This document shows positions 50,985 to 60,056 of a stretch of 64,000 nt of DNA, piece after piece. Both the position numbers and the translations under genes were made by a program. The first letter of the stretch is position 1. Every line of letters begins with the position of its first letter. Below the pieces are notes generated by a model. It had not been told where the DNA came from and did not search any database. It saw nothing but the letters and a program-made list of their open reading frames with translations. The stretch comes from an uncultured Sinobacteraceae bacterium (GTDB lineage Bacteria; Pseudomonadota; Gammaproteobacteria; Steroidobacterales; Steroidobacteraceae), in assembly GCA_937902995.1 (NCBI GenBank), contig CALEKY010000037.1, forward strand, positions 1 to 64,000, in the 5' to 3' direction.

Positions 50985-52166
50985 ATGAACCGCAACAGAA
51001 TCGAGTTCGAGAACACGCCGTTTCTGATCAAGTTCACCGAAACGGCTCGCTTCAAGGAAACCTACGGCGGCGGCGAAGGCGCCGTGCTGCTCGAAGGCAG
51101 ACACATGCGCCGTCCGGATGCGATCAAGAAGACCGTGCTCGTGTTCATGCATCCGACCGCGACGATCGACACGCTGCCGATGCCGCGCGAGCTCGCCCGC
51201 CGCGGCATTCCCGTGTTGTGCGGCGGCAGCCGCTATCCGCACAACGACACGGCGCTGATCATGGAGAAGGTCGTCATCGATCTCGGACACTACGTCCGCT
51301 ATGCGCGCGAGAAGCTCGGCTACGAGCGCGTCGTGCTCGCCGGATGGAGCGGCGGCGGCTCGCTCGCCGTGTACTACCAAGCGCAGGCGGAGAAACCGAC
51401 CGTGACGGCCACGCCCGCCGGCGATCCGGTCGACTTCTCCAACCTGTCGCCCGCCGACGGTCTCATGCAGCTGGCAGCGCACAGCTCGCGCGCGCGCATC
51501 ATGACGGAATCGATGGACGCCTCGATTCGCAACGAGCTCGACCCGACCGATCGCGATCCGGCGTTCGATCTCTATGCGAAGAACGGCGGACCGAAGCCGC
51601 CGTACAGCGCCGATTTCGTCGAGGCGTATCGCGCCGCGCAGATCGCACGCAATCGCCGAATCACGGCGTGGGTGCGGGAAACGCTGGCCGACCTCGAGCG
51701 CCGCGGCGGCCCGGATGTCGAACGCTGTTTCATCACGCACGGCACGATGGCCGATCCGCGCTGGCTCGATCCGTCCGTGGATCCGAACGAGCGCGTGCCA
51801 GGCCGCTGTTACATGGGCGATCCTGCAGTCGTGAACAACGGCCCGATCGGCCTCGGACGCTTCTGCACGCTGCGTAGTTGGCTCTCGCAATGGAGCATCG
51901 ACGAATCGAATGCGAATACCGAACGCCAAGGCCCGCAGGTGACGATTCCGGCGTTGGTCGTCGGCAACGGCGCGGACGACGCTTGCCCGCCGTCGCACAC
52001 CGATGCGATCTACCGCAGCCTCGGCGGTCCGAAGGAGCGTCACGTCATCAGCGGCGCGAATCACTACTACTTCGGCCAGCGCGAACAGCTGTCCCAGGCG
52101 ATCGATCTGTGCATCGATTGGATGAAGCGTAATCAGCTGTTGACCGAAGAGCTGCCGGGCGCCTGA
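50985..52166 (+). CDS. Alpha/beta-hydrolase fold protein
   Basis: A 393-residue alpha/beta hydrolase. The nucleophile elbow is LAGWSGGGSLAVYY (GxSxG), the acid is in VVGNGADDACPPSH and the His in ISGANHYYFG. It is larger than typical esterases because of a helical cap insert (about residues 165-300). Possible roles are ester or lactone hydrolysis, CoA thioester hydrolysis, or C-C bond hydrolysis of a ring-cleavage product; sequence alone does not decide. Last gene of the plus-strand run, 16 bp after the dehydrogenase. Confidence 0.85.
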   Translation: MNRNRIEFENTPFLIKFTETARFKETYGGGEGAVLLEGRHMRRPDAIKKTVLVFMHPTATIDTLPMPRELARRGIPVLCGGSRYPHNDTALIMEKVVIDLGHYVRYAREKLGYERVVLAGWSGGGSLAVYYQAQAEKPTVTATPAGDPVDFSNLSPADGLMQLAAHSSRARIMTESMDASIRNELDPTDRDPAFDLYAKNGGPKPPYSADFVEAYRAAQIARNRRITAWVRETLADLERRGGPDVERCFITHGTMADPRWLDPSVDPNERVPGRCYMGDPAVVNNGPIGLGRFCTLRSWLSQWSIDESNANTERQGPQVTIPALVVGNGADDACPPSHTDAIYRSLGGPKERHVISGANHYYFGQREQLSQAIDLCIDWMKRNQLLTEELPGA

Positions 52167-52220
52167 CGCCGCGATCGTACGATCCGCCGCAAGCGAGCGT
52201 TTGCGGCGGATCGGCGAGCC

Positions 52221-53018
52221 TTACGACTGACCGTTGGTCAAGAACAGGGACAGCACCATGTCGACGTGCTTGCTCAGGAATTCCTCGTCGAAAGGATTCT
52301 GCTTGGTGATGTCCTGAAATTCGGCGGCGAGCGTGAAGACCGACGTCGCCGCGCCGATGAAGAGATAGCGCAGATGAACGAGATCGCCGCTTCTCAGCAA
52401 GCCGGCCTTCTGCGCCTTGCCGAGTAAATCGAGCTCCAAGCCGATGCCGGGCGCGAGATAGTTGGTAATCAGCCAATCGAGACGCTCGCGGTCCCCTTCG
52501 TTCGCTTGCACCATGAAGCGGTGCAATTGCGGCACTTTCGCGCTGAACAGAATGAACTCGCGCAGCATCAGCCGCACGAGCACCGGTTCGTCCACGCCGT
52601 CCAAGCCTTCGAGACGCTTGTGCAGCCGCTCCGTGTACATCCCGAACACGTGCTTGGCCGTCGCCTTCCAGAGATTGTCCTTGCTGCCGAAGTGGTGGCC
52701 GATCAACCGATGATTGACGTTCGCACGCAGGGCGATCTCGCGCGTGCTCGCGCCTTCGAAACCTTTCTCGGCGAATTCGCGCAGCGCCGCTTCGACGATG
52801 GCCAACTTGGTCTCGACCGCGCGCTGTTGCTCGCGGCGAACGCGCTTCTTGCGGACGGGCTTGCCTACTGCCGGCTGTCGAGTCTCGCTTTGACGAGCAA
52901 CTGCGGACTTCGCGCGGCCGGTCTTCTGCGCTGCACGTGTCATTTGTGGCCGAAAACCTTCTGGCTGTTCGAGCTCTTGCAAAGAGACGTCGGTGGGCGG
53001 GCCGATTCGATCCGTCAT
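52221..53018 (-). CDS. TetR-family regulator
   Basis: A TetR regulator of up to 265 residues with a long disordered basic N-terminus (KTGRAKSAVARQSETRQPAV ...) before the helix-turn-helix (ALREFAEKGFEGASTREIAL, then RANVNHRLIGHHFGSKDNLW). The start is uncertain: ATG at 53018 has no clear ribosome-binding site, and an internal ATG at 52943 (AAGG upstream) is equally possible. It is divergent from the acyl-CoA ligase operon across about 200 bp and is its probable repressor. Confidence 0.85.
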   Translation of the reverse strand: MTDRIGPPTDVSLQELEQPEGFRPQMTRAAQKTGRAKSAVARQSETRQPAVGKPVRKKRVRREQQRAVETKLAIVEAALREFAEKGFEGASTREIALRANVNHRLIGHHFGSKDNLWKATAKHVFGMYTERLHKRLEGLDGVDEPVLVRLMLREFILFSAKVPQLHRFMVQANEGDRERLDWLITNYLAPGIGLELDLLGKAQKAGLLRSGDLVHLRYLFIGAATSVFTLAAEFQDITKQNPFDEEFLSKHVDMVLSLFLTNGQS

Positions 53019-53110
53019 TATTGGTCGACGCTTCCTCGCCGATCCCGCAGCGACATTGTACATCCGACGCGCGAAAAACACGTCACGATGTGGCAATCAT
53101 CATAAATAAT

Positions 53111-53139
53111 GTACACGTCTGTCCAATTTTTCTATGTAC
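53111..53139. promoter_or_regulatory. Possible regulator site before the acyl-CoA ligase operon
   Basis: GTACA and TGTAC form an inverted repeat with a 19-nt spacer in an AT-rich stretch between the divergent TetR gene and the ligase. It is a candidate promoter/operator, weakly supported. Confidence 0.35.
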
Positions 53140-53215
53140 TATTGCCCGGCAAGCTAGTTAAATACGGCACTCAGTGAGCACGCGGCCGATCGCCGCCCAA
53201 ACGGAGACACTCAAC

Positions 53216-54760
53216 ATGTTCGTGCCATTGACCATCAACGATCTCGTCGACCGCTCTGCCGCCGTCTATCCGGATCGAGTCGCGATCATCGATGAGCCCA
53301 ACCAGCCTGCACCGCCGCTGCCGAATCTGACGTGGCGACAGGTTGCCGACCTGCGGCGGCAGATGGGCGTGGCGATGGATCGCATGGGATTGGCCAAGGG
53401 TGCGCGTATCGCAGTCGTCAGCCCGAATGCCGCGCGTTTTCAGCTGCTTCACTACGGCGTCTGCTGCAACGGCCGCGTGCTCGTGCCGATCAACTGGCGG
53501 CTGAAACGCGACGAAGTCGCCTACATCGTCGAGCACTCGAACAGCGAATTGCTGATCGTCGACCCCGATCTCGCCGACGATTTGCGCACGATCAAGGGTC
53601 CGCGGTTCATGACGATGGGACCGGAGTTCGACGAAGCATGGTTCGGGCACTCGGGCGAGCCGAGCCCGCACGAACCGCAGGAGAACGATACGGTCACGAT
53701 CAACTACACGTCGGGCACGACTTCGAAACCCAAAGGCGTCGAGCAAACGCATCGCTCCCGATGGACCGACTCCGTCGTGACGGGTTGGCATCTGGGCGTG
53801 ACCGAGCGCGACGTCTATCTCAGCGTCGTGCCGATGTTTCATTGCGACGGTTGGAGCATGCCGTTCACCGTCGCCGCGCTCGGCGTACCGACGGTCGTCC
53901 TGCGCAAGGTCGACGGCATGGAAATTCTGCGCCGCGTGCGAGAGCACGGCGTGACGCTCATGTGCTGCGCGCCGGCCGTCGTCGCCGCCGTGCTCGACGC
54001 GGCTGCGCGTTGGGATCGCGAAAAAGACGGCGACATTCCGGGCCGAGGCACGACGCGCGTCGTGGTGGCCGGTGCGCCGCCGCCGACCAGCCTCATCGAG
54101 CGCGTGGAGACTCAGCTCGGCTGGGAGTTCATCCAGATCTACGGTCTCACCGAAACCGCGCCCCTGCTCAGCGTCAATCGCTGGCGCAAGGAATGGGATG
54201 CGCTGTCGCCGAGCGAGCGCGCGAAGAAGCTCGGTCGCGCGGGCGTGCCGGTCGTCGGCATTCGCATGCAGGTCGACGAGTTCGGCGAAATCCTCGCGCG
54301 CGGCAATCACGTCATGAAGGGTTACTGGCAGGACCCGCAAGCCACGGCCAATGCCATTCGCGACGGCTGGTTCTACACGGGCGACGGCGGCTTCGTGGAC
54401 GAGGAAGGCTATTTCAACGTCTCCGATCGCAAGAAGGACGTGATCATCACGGGCGGCGAGAACGTCAGCTCGATCGAAGTCGAGGACCGTTTGCTCAGCC
54501 ATCCTCAGGTGAAAGAAGCCGCCGTGATCGGCGTGCCGCACGAGAAGTGGGGCGAGACCGTCAAGGCGCTCGTCGTGTTGGCCGAAGGCGCGACGGTCAC
54601 CGAAGCGGAATTGATTGCGTACTGCCGCGAAGGGCTCGCGCATTACAAGTGCCCGACGTCGGTCGAGTTCCGCGCCGCACTCGAGCGCACGGCCACCGGC
54701 AAGCTGCAGAAATACAAGCTGCGCGCGCCGTACTGGGAAGGCCGCGAACGCAAGATCTGA
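53216..54760 (+). CDS. Acyl-CoA synthetase (AMP-forming), first copy
   Basis: A 514-residue ANL-superfamily ligase. The AMP-binding P-loop is INYTSGTTSKPKGVEQTH; GLTETAPLL is the A5 motif, GWFYTGDGGFVDEEGYFNV the A7 region, VSDRKKDVIITGGENVSS the hinge and TGKLQKYKLR holds the C-terminal catalytic Lys. It adenylates a carboxylic acid and forms the CoA thioester. The ATG at 53216 has GGAGA upstream; a GTG at 53174 is less likely. It heads a unit with a FadE-like dehydrogenase and an MFS transporter, opposite a TetR gene. Confidence 0.93.
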   Translation: MFVPLTINDLVDRSAAVYPDRVAIIDEPNQPAPPLPNLTWRQVADLRRQMGVAMDRMGLAKGARIAVVSPNAARFQLLHYGVCCNGRVLVPINWRLKRDEVAYIVEHSNSELLIVDPDLADDLRTIKGPRFMTMGPEFDEAWFGHSGEPSPHEPQENDTVTINYTSGTTSKPKGVEQTHRSRWTDSVVTGWHLGVTERDVYLSVVPMFHCDGWSMPFTVAALGVPTVVLRKVDGMEILRRVREHGVTLMCCAPAVVAAVLDAAARWDREKDGDIPGRGTTRVVVAGAPPPTSLIERVETQLGWEFIQIYGLTETAPLLSVNRWRKEWDALSPSERAKKLGRAGVPVVGIRMQVDEFGEILARGNHVMKGYWQDPQATANAIRDGWFYTGDGGFVDEEGYFNVSDRKKDVIITGGENVSSIEVEDRLLSHPQVKEAAVIGVPHEKWGETVKALVVLAEGATVTEAELIAYCREGLAHYKCPTSVEFRAALERTATGKLQKYKLRAPYWEGRERKI

Positions 54761-54804
54761 CGAGCGAAGCCATCGTCGTGTAAGCGCGTCTGAGAGTCTC
54801 CGAA

Positions 54805-56568
54805 GTGAATGCCGACTTGCTCGTTCGTCGCGATCTCGAGTTCCTGCTCTACGACTGGTTGCGAGTGGAGACGCTCGCCGAGTTGCCGCGGTTTCGCGAT
54901 TTTTCTCGCGACACGTTGGATGGACTGCTCGATCTCTCGGAACGTCTCGCGACCGAGCAGTTCCTGACTCACTACCGACGCGCCGATACTCAAGAGCCCT
55001 ACATCGAAAACGGGCAGGTGCGTGTGTTGCCGGCCGTAGCGGAGGCGCTCCGCCAATACGCCGAGCTCGGTTTGTTCAGCGCCGGCTTTCCGGAAGATCT
55101 CGGCGGACACGGTCTGCCGTACGTCGCCTGCGCGAGCTCGTTCGCGTACTTCGCGGCCGCGAACATTGCGACGGCGGCTTATCCAATGCTGACCGTTGCG
55201 AATGCGCGCCTCATCGCCACGTTCGGCAACCCTGCGCAGATCGAGCGCTTCGCGTTACCGCAGATTGCCGGTCGTTGGTTCGGCACGATGTGTCTCTCGG
55301 AGCCGCAAGCGGGCTCGAGCCTTGCGGACATTCGCACGCGCGCGCAGCACGACGGCGAAGACGAGCTGGGCACCCGCTATAGGTTGACCGGCAACAAGAT
55401 GTGGATTTCCGGCGGCGATCACGATGCAAGCGAGAACATCGTGCATCTCGTGTTGGCGAAGATTCCCGACGAGAACGGTGCGCTGCCGAACGGCACCGAA
55501 AACTTGTCGCTGTTCATCGTCCCCAAGATCCTGCCGGACGGCACGCGCAACGACATTGCGGTTGCCGGGCTCAATCACAAGATGGGCTATCGCGGCACGG
55601 CGAACTGTCTGCTCAATTTCGGCGAGCGCAGCGGCGCGATCGGCTGGATCGTCGGCGAGCCGGGCCACGGATTGCGTCAAATGTTCCAAATGATGAACGA
55701 GGCGCGGATCGGCGTGGGTCTCGGCGCCGCCGCGCTCGGCTATCGCAGTCATCGTCTTGCCGTTGCCTATGCACGCGAGCGCTTGCAAGGCCGACCGCTT
55801 GGCGTTCGAGACGGCGCACCCGTGCCCATCATTCAGCACGCCGATGTGCGCAGAATGCTGCTCGCGCAGAAGAGCTACGCCGAGGGCGCGCTCGCGTTGT
55901 GCCTGTATTGCGCGCAGCTCGTCGATCGTCACGACGACGACAGCGCCGCGCTGCTCGGCTTGCTCACGCCGGTCGCAAAGACTTGGCCTTCCGAATACGG
56001 TCTCGTCGCCAACGACATCGCCATTCAGATTCATGGCGGCTACGGCTATACGCGCGATTTCGACGTCGAACAGCTCTATCGCGACAACCGTCTCAATCCG
56101 ATCCACGAAGGCACGACCGGTATTCAGGCAAGCGACCTGCTCGGGCGGAAGATCTTTCGCGATCGAGGCCGGGCTCTGTCCCTGTTGGGTGCCGCCATCG
56201 AGCGCACGGCACATCGTGCGAGCGAGCTCGCGCCGTTCGCCGCTCACGCGACGAGCTTGCTGCGCGCGTGGACGGAAATCGCGTCGACCGTCGCCATCCT
56301 CAACGAACAGCAACAGCGCGCGCTCGACAACTCGACGCCGTTCTTGCGGGCGTTCGGGCACGTCGTCGTCGGATGGCTGTGGCTCGAGCAAGCCATCGTC
56401 GCAAGTTCGATCGAGGCGCCGCACGGCGACGAGGCCGCATTCCTGGCCGGCAAGCTGCGCGCATGCCGCTACTTCTTCGAATTCGAGCTTCCGCACGTCA
56501 CGGCCTGGCTGGCACCGGTTGCGGCGTGCAGCGATGTCGCGTCCGGCGCTGCGGCAGAGATTTTCTGA
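54805..56568 (+). CDS. Acyl-CoA dehydrogenase, long FadE type
   Basis: A 587-residue acyl-CoA dehydrogenase of the longer FadE class. LPYVACASSFAYFAAANIAT and MCLSEPQAGSSLADIRTRAQ precede the central sheet, GGYGYTRDFDVEQLYRDNRL and PIHEGTTGIQ contain FAD contacts and the catalytic Glu, and an extra C-terminal helical domain (about residues 455-587) follows. The start is a GTG at 54805, 44 bp after the ligase, without a strong ribosome-binding site. It likely oxidises the CoA thioester made by the ligase upstream. Confidence 0.9.
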   Translation: MNADLLVRRDLEFLLYDWLRVETLAELPRFRDFSRDTLDGLLDLSERLATEQFLTHYRRADTQEPYIENGQVRVLPAVAEALRQYAELGLFSAGFPEDLGGHGLPYVACASSFAYFAAANIATAAYPMLTVANARLIATFGNPAQIERFALPQIAGRWFGTMCLSEPQAGSSLADIRTRAQHDGEDELGTRYRLTGNKMWISGGDHDASENIVHLVLAKIPDENGALPNGTENLSLFIVPKILPDGTRNDIAVAGLNHKMGYRGTANCLLNFGERSGAIGWIVGEPGHGLRQMFQMMNEARIGVGLGAAALGYRSHRLAVAYARERLQGRPLGVRDGAPVPIIQHADVRRMLLAQKSYAEGALALCLYCAQLVDRHDDDSAALLGLLTPVAKTWPSEYGLVANDIAIQIHGGYGYTRDFDVEQLYRDNRLNPIHEGTTGIQASDLLGRKIFRDRGRALSLLGAAIERTAHRASELAPFAAHATSLLRAWTEIASTVAILNEQQQRALDNSTPFLRAFGHVVVGWLWLEQAIVASSIEAPHGDEAAFLAGKLRACRYFFEFELPHVTAWLAPVAACSDVASGAAAEIF

Positions 56569-56681
56569 GCGGCCGCGACGAAGTCTGAAAGACGATTTCG
56601 TGCGACGCGTCCCGCACGAAACACCGAGACTTGCTTGGCACGGTCTAGCTGGCGGCTAGCCGCGAAACGGGGGGATAAGAC

Positions 56682-57908
56682 ATGAACGTTCAATCGACGG
56701 CGATCTCTACGTCCGGCCGGACGCTGTCCAGCCGCGCAGTCCTCGCACTGTGTTTCATCGTGGCCTTGCTCGAAGGCGTCGACACTCAATCGATGGGCGC
56801 CATTGCACCCTCGCTCGCGGCGGAGTACGGCCTCGATCCTTGGCAGCTCGGCATGACGCTCAGCGCGAGCCTCTTCGGACTGTTGATCGGCGCTTCGGTC
56901 GGCGGCGTGCTTGCGGACCGCTTGGGAAGAAAGTTCGTGCTGATCGCTTCCGTCGTGCTGCTCGGCATTTTCTCGCTCGCTACGACGGTCGCACCGAACT
57001 TGAATTGGTTGCTGACGATCCGGTTCCTCGTCGGGCTCGGCATGGGCGGTGCGTTACCGACACTGATCGCAATCGCGGGCGAAGTCGTCGAACCGGCCAA
57101 GCGCTCCACTGCAATCAGTCTCATGTACTGGGGATTTCCCTTGGGCGGAGCGATCGCCGGTGCGCTGGTCACGGCAACGATCGCGGAGTACGGCTGGCGC
57201 CCCGTGCTCTATGTCGGCGGCTTCGGTCCGCTGTTCGTCGTGCCGATGCTCGCGATGCTGCCTTCGATGACGCCGCGGACGGGCGCCAATCTGGAGACAC
57301 AGACTTCGCGCAGCGTAAACGTGCTGGCTGCACTGTTCGGGGAGAAGCGTGCGTTGACGACGGTCCTGATCTGGCTGGCGTCGTTCCTGACGCTCTTGAT
57401 CGTGTACTTGCTGCTGAATTGGCTGCCGTCGTTGATGGTGGCGAACGGCTTTTCCAGAGCGCAAGGCTCGTCGATGTCCGTCGTGCTGAACATCGGCGCC
57501 GCCATCGGCTGTCTGGGGCTCGGTATGCTGATGGACCGCAAATCGAAACGCGCCGTCATCGTGTTCGCTTACTCGGGCATGGCGCTCGCGCTCTGCGCGC
57601 TGGCGCTCTCCCATTCCTATGCGCACGTCGTGCTCGCCGCTTTCGTTGCGGGCTTCTTCGTGATCGGCGGACAACTGCTCCTGTATGCGCTCACCTCGAA
57701 CTACTATCCCACCGAGATTCGCGCCACGGGACTCGGCGCCGCCGTCTCCGTCGGCCGTTTGGGCGCCATCGTCGGCCCGTTGTTGGCCGGCAAGATCATG
57801 AGCGCCGGCAGCGGCGCGTCGGCTGTGCTACTCGCGACGATTCCCTGCATGGTGCTCGCCAGCGTCGCCGCGATCGCTTTGTTGGCGAGACCGAATGCTG
57901 AAAACTGA
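56682..57908 (+). CDS. MFS transporter, aromatic acid:H+ symporter (AAHS) type
   Basis: A 408-residue inner-membrane transporter with 12 predicted helices. The first helix carries the acidic LLEGVDTQSMGAIAPSLA, similar to the D..D.Q.....P motif of AAHS carriers such as MhpT and PcaK; the 2-3 loop is GGVLADRLGRKFVL and the 8-9 loop MDRKSKRAV. It probably imports a small aromatic acid for the CoA ligase in the same unit. The ATG follows GGGGGGA. Its 3' end carries a heptamer repeat. Confidence 0.9.
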   Translation: MNVQSTAISTSGRTLSSRAVLALCFIVALLEGVDTQSMGAIAPSLAAEYGLDPWQLGMTLSASLFGLLIGASVGGVLADRLGRKFVLIASVVLLGIFSLATTVAPNLNWLLTIRFLVGLGMGGALPTLIAIAGEVVEPAKRSTAISLMYWGFPLGGAIAGALVTATIAEYGWRPVLYVGGFGPLFVVPMLAMLPSMTPRTGANLETQTSRSVNVLAALFGEKRALTTVLIWLASFLTLLIVYLLLNWLPSLMVANGFSRAQGSSMSVVLNIGAAIGCLGLGMLMDRKSKRAVIVFAYSGMALALCALALSHSYAHVVLAAFVAGFFVIGGQLLLYALTSNYYPTEIRATGLGAAVSVGRLGAIVGPLLAGKIMSAGSGASAVLLATIPCMVLASVAAIALLARPNAEN

Positions 57909-58040
57909 AGGCTGAGGGCTGAGGGCTGAGGGCTGAAGGCTGAAGGCTAAGGCTGAAGGAAGAGCCCCGCGTTGCGCGCGATACTCTAGCCAGGGCCCAG
58001 AGCCCAGCGCCCAGGACCCGTTCTGTCGCCTGAAGCCTAG
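57897..58040. repeat. Composite heptamer repeat, copy E (longest)
   Basis: Eight or so units of CTGAAGG/CTGAGGG begin inside the last codons of the MFS gene, then GCGCGC-rich sequence, then CCCAGAGCCCAGCGCCCAGG, then TGTCGCCTGAAGCCTAGG. The segment CCAGAGCCCAGCGCCC is also in copy F. It fills the gap between convergent genes. Confidence 0.75.
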
Positions 58041-58044
58041 GTAG

Positions 58045-58617
58045 CTACTTCTTCTGCCTCGACCTCATCGCAACGGCTTCGGCGCCGAATTTCTCGTTCT
58101 TGATCTGACGCGTGCGCTCGGTCCACTCCGCCAGCTTGTCGCGCACCGTCCGCGACTCCTCTTCGATCGTCGAGTCGAACTTCGACGTCCGGCACGTGAG
58201 CTCGACCTGCAGCCCGTTCGGGTCATACATATATACGGACTTCACGAAGCCGTGATCGACGGGCCCCAAACAGGAGACGCCCTTCGCATTGATGCGCGCC
58301 TGCCAGGCAAGCAGCTGCTCTTCGTCCTTCACTTCGAAAGCGATGTGTCGGTCGAAGCTGTGCGCGCGATTGAAATCCTCGGGCTTCGCGGTCCACGGCT
58401 GATCGAAGAAGGCGATGAACTCTCCGTTGCCGAGCTCGAAGAACAGATGCATGTACGGGATGGGATCGCCGAGGCCCGGCACTTCCTCGAGCACGAGCGC
58501 GACGACGAGCGGCAGCCCCAGCACGTCTTCGTAGAACCAGCGCGTCTGCTCCGCGTCCCGACAGCGGTACGCAGCGTGATTAATGCCGTGCGGTCGTATC
58601 AGTTCTGGCGTGCTCAC
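58045..58617 (-). CDS. VOC-family protein, possible extradiol-type enzyme
   Basis: A 190-residue VOC protein. Candidate metal ligands are GINHAAYRCRD (His), DRHIAFEVKDE (His) and LQVELTCRTS (Glu). It is a paralogue of the protein at 39250 through GPVDHGFVKSVYMYDPNGLQ. Either an Fe(II) ring-cleaving dioxygenase or a glyoxalase-like enzyme. It is divergent from the MarR gene, with a shared TTGTCAA-type site between them. Confidence 0.8.
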   Translation of the reverse strand: MSTPELIRPHGINHAAYRCRDAEQTRWFYEDVLGLPLVVALVLEEVPGLGDPIPYMHLFFELGNGEFIAFFDQPWTAKPEDFNRAHSFDRHIAFEVKDEEQLLAWQARINAKGVSCLGPVDHGFVKSVYMYDPNGLQVELTCRTSKFDSTIEEESRTVRDKLAEWTERTRQIKNEKFGAEAVAMRSRQKK

Positions 58618-58636
58618 GGGGACATCCTCGGTTACA

Positions 58637-58648
58637 TTGTCAAGTAAC
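58637..58648 (+). promoter_or_regulatory. Candidate MarR operator 1
   Basis: TTGTCAAGTAAC lies between the divergent VOC and MarR genes. It overlaps the inverted repeats GTTAC-N8-GTAAC (58631-58648) and ACTAG-N9-CTAGT (58647-58665). Ten of 12 bases recur, on the minus strand, upstream of the acyl-CoA ligase at 61716. Confidence 0.5.
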
Positions 58649-58795
58649 TAGACTATTACGCTAGTCCTCGTTTGCGCGGCAGTCAATCGTACAGTCCGGC
58701 ATTCGCTCGCCGATTGCGCAACCTACATGACAATTCGCTCGCTATAATCGGCCGTCACCCTTGCAACCTCGAAGAACAAGGAAGGAACCCCAAGA

Positions 58796-59296
58796 ATGGC
58801 CAAACAATTCGATTACTTGATGCGAGGCTTGCTCCATGCGTTCTATTGGATGGACGAGAGCCTGCAGAACCATCTGCGCGCCAGCGGCTGGCCGCGCGTT
58901 TCGCGTACTCAATCCATGATCATGGTGAACGTCTCCGACGGCATCACCCGCCCCGTGGACCTTGCCCGCAACTTGGGTATCAGCCGACAGGCAGTACAAC
59001 AGGTGCTCGCCGACATGGAGGAGCAAGGACTGATCACGCTCGTTCCGGATCCCGACGACGCTCGCGCCAAGATCGTGCGGTTCAGCCCCCGCGGTAAGGG
59101 GATCGTCGACGCGGCGCTGCGCGCCATAGCATCCATCGAACGCGAACTGGAAAAGCGCCTGGGGAAACAATTGTTCGTACAGTTGAAGCGTGCGCTGCTC
59201 GAACGCGATTGGGGCGAAGTCGTCGATCCGAGCCGCACGTCGGAAAAAACACGTCCGTCCTCGTCCCGCCGCGTATCGGCGCGTCGACGAGCATGA
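58796..59296 (+). CDS. MarR-family regulator
   Basis: A 166-residue MarR-type regulator with a winged helix: SQSMIMVNVSDGITRPVDLA... LARNLGISRQAVQQVLADM (recognition helix) and the wing LITLVPDPDDARAKIVRFSP. The C-terminal tail is basic (PSSSRRVSARRRA). It has a strong AAGGAAGGAA site. It is followed by the COMT-like gene after 19 bp and is divergent from the VOC gene; the operator-like sequence suggests it controls these and the ligase at 60145. MarR regulators in catabolic loci often answer to aromatic acids or their CoA esters. Confidence 0.9.
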   Translation: MAKQFDYLMRGLLHAFYWMDESLQNHLRASGWPRVSRTQSMIMVNVSDGITRPVDLARNLGISRQAVQQVLADMEEQGLITLVPDPDDARAKIVRFSPRGKGIVDAALRAIASIERELEKRLGKQLFVQLKRALLERDWGEVVDPSRTSEKTRPSSSRRVSARRRA

Positions 59297-59315
59297 TTCG
59301 CATCGCGAGATCGTC

Positions 59316-60056
59316 ATGAACACGCAACCTCATTCGCATCCCGATCAATCGCGGCGCATCGCATGGATGAGGACTCGCGTGATGCTCGCAGCAAAGCTCG
59401 ACCGGCTGCTCGGTCGTAAGCCGAAAGAGCTAGCGGTATTGGATTACGTACAGCGCAACGCGCCCGCCGGGGATCCGCAAGCAGTACTGCGTGCAATGGA
59501 CGAGTTCGCCGTCCGCAAACGCTGGATGATGAATGTCGGTCCGGCGAAGGGCTCGATCCTCGAAGAGGCACTGCGCTCCGCGAATGCTCGCCGCGTGCTC
59601 GAGATCGGTGCGTATTGCGGTTATTCCGCCACACTTATCGGCGCATGGCTGGCGCGCGTCGGCGGTTCACTCATTTCGATCGAGAAGAGCGCGCGGTGCG
59701 CGGGCGTGGCCCGCGGCATCGTCGCGCACGCCGGCCTCGCCGAGCGCGTGGACGTACGCACCGGCACGTTGACGGATCATCTACACACGCTAGGAGAGCC
59801 GTTCGACGTCGTCTTCCTCGATCACTGGAAAGACGAATATCTGCCTGACCTGAAGCGACTGGAATCGGCCGGACTGCTGCGCAGCGGGTCGATCGTCGTC
59901 GCGGACAATGTCGGAGCGGTCGAAGTGCCCGATTATTTGGATTACGTGCGTAACAGCGGTGGCTATCGCAGCACGTTCCACGAGTCGACGGTGGAGTACA
60001 ACCCGAATATTCGGGATGGGGTGGAAGTCTCTGTGAGGCTGAAGACTGAAGACTGA
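59316..60056 (+). CDS. Catechol O-methyltransferase-like enzyme
   Basis: A 246-residue SAM-dependent methyltransferase that reads like catechol O-methyltransferase. MDEFAVRKRWMMNVGPAKG, VLEIGAYCGYSATLI (SAM-binding), FLDHWKDEYLPDLKRLESAG (D169, K172) and SIVVADNVGAVEVPDYLDYV (D197, N198) keep the Mg2+ and catechol-binding residues of COMT, and E227 fits the last substrate contact. It should methylate one hydroxyl of a catechol. The ATG at 59316 is chosen by similarity. The last codons (RLKTED) are formed by a heptamer repeat that reaches into the gene. Confidence 0.88.
   Translation: MNTQPHSHPDQSRRIAWMRTRVMLAAKLDRLLGRKPKELAVLDYVQRNAPAGDPQAVLRAMDEFAVRKRWMMNVGPAKGSILEEALRSANARRVLEIGAYCGYSATLIGAWLARVGGSLISIEKSARCAGVARGIVAHAGLAERVDVRTGTLTDHLHTLGEPFDVVFLDHWKDEYLPDLKRLESAGLLRSGSIVVADNVGAVEVPDYLDYVRNSGGYRSTFHESTVEYNPNIRDGVEVSVRLKTED

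Noticed and set aside
57897..58040. CRISPR array
   Set aside because: The repeats are 7 nt and contiguous with no unique spacers, and no cas gene is present.
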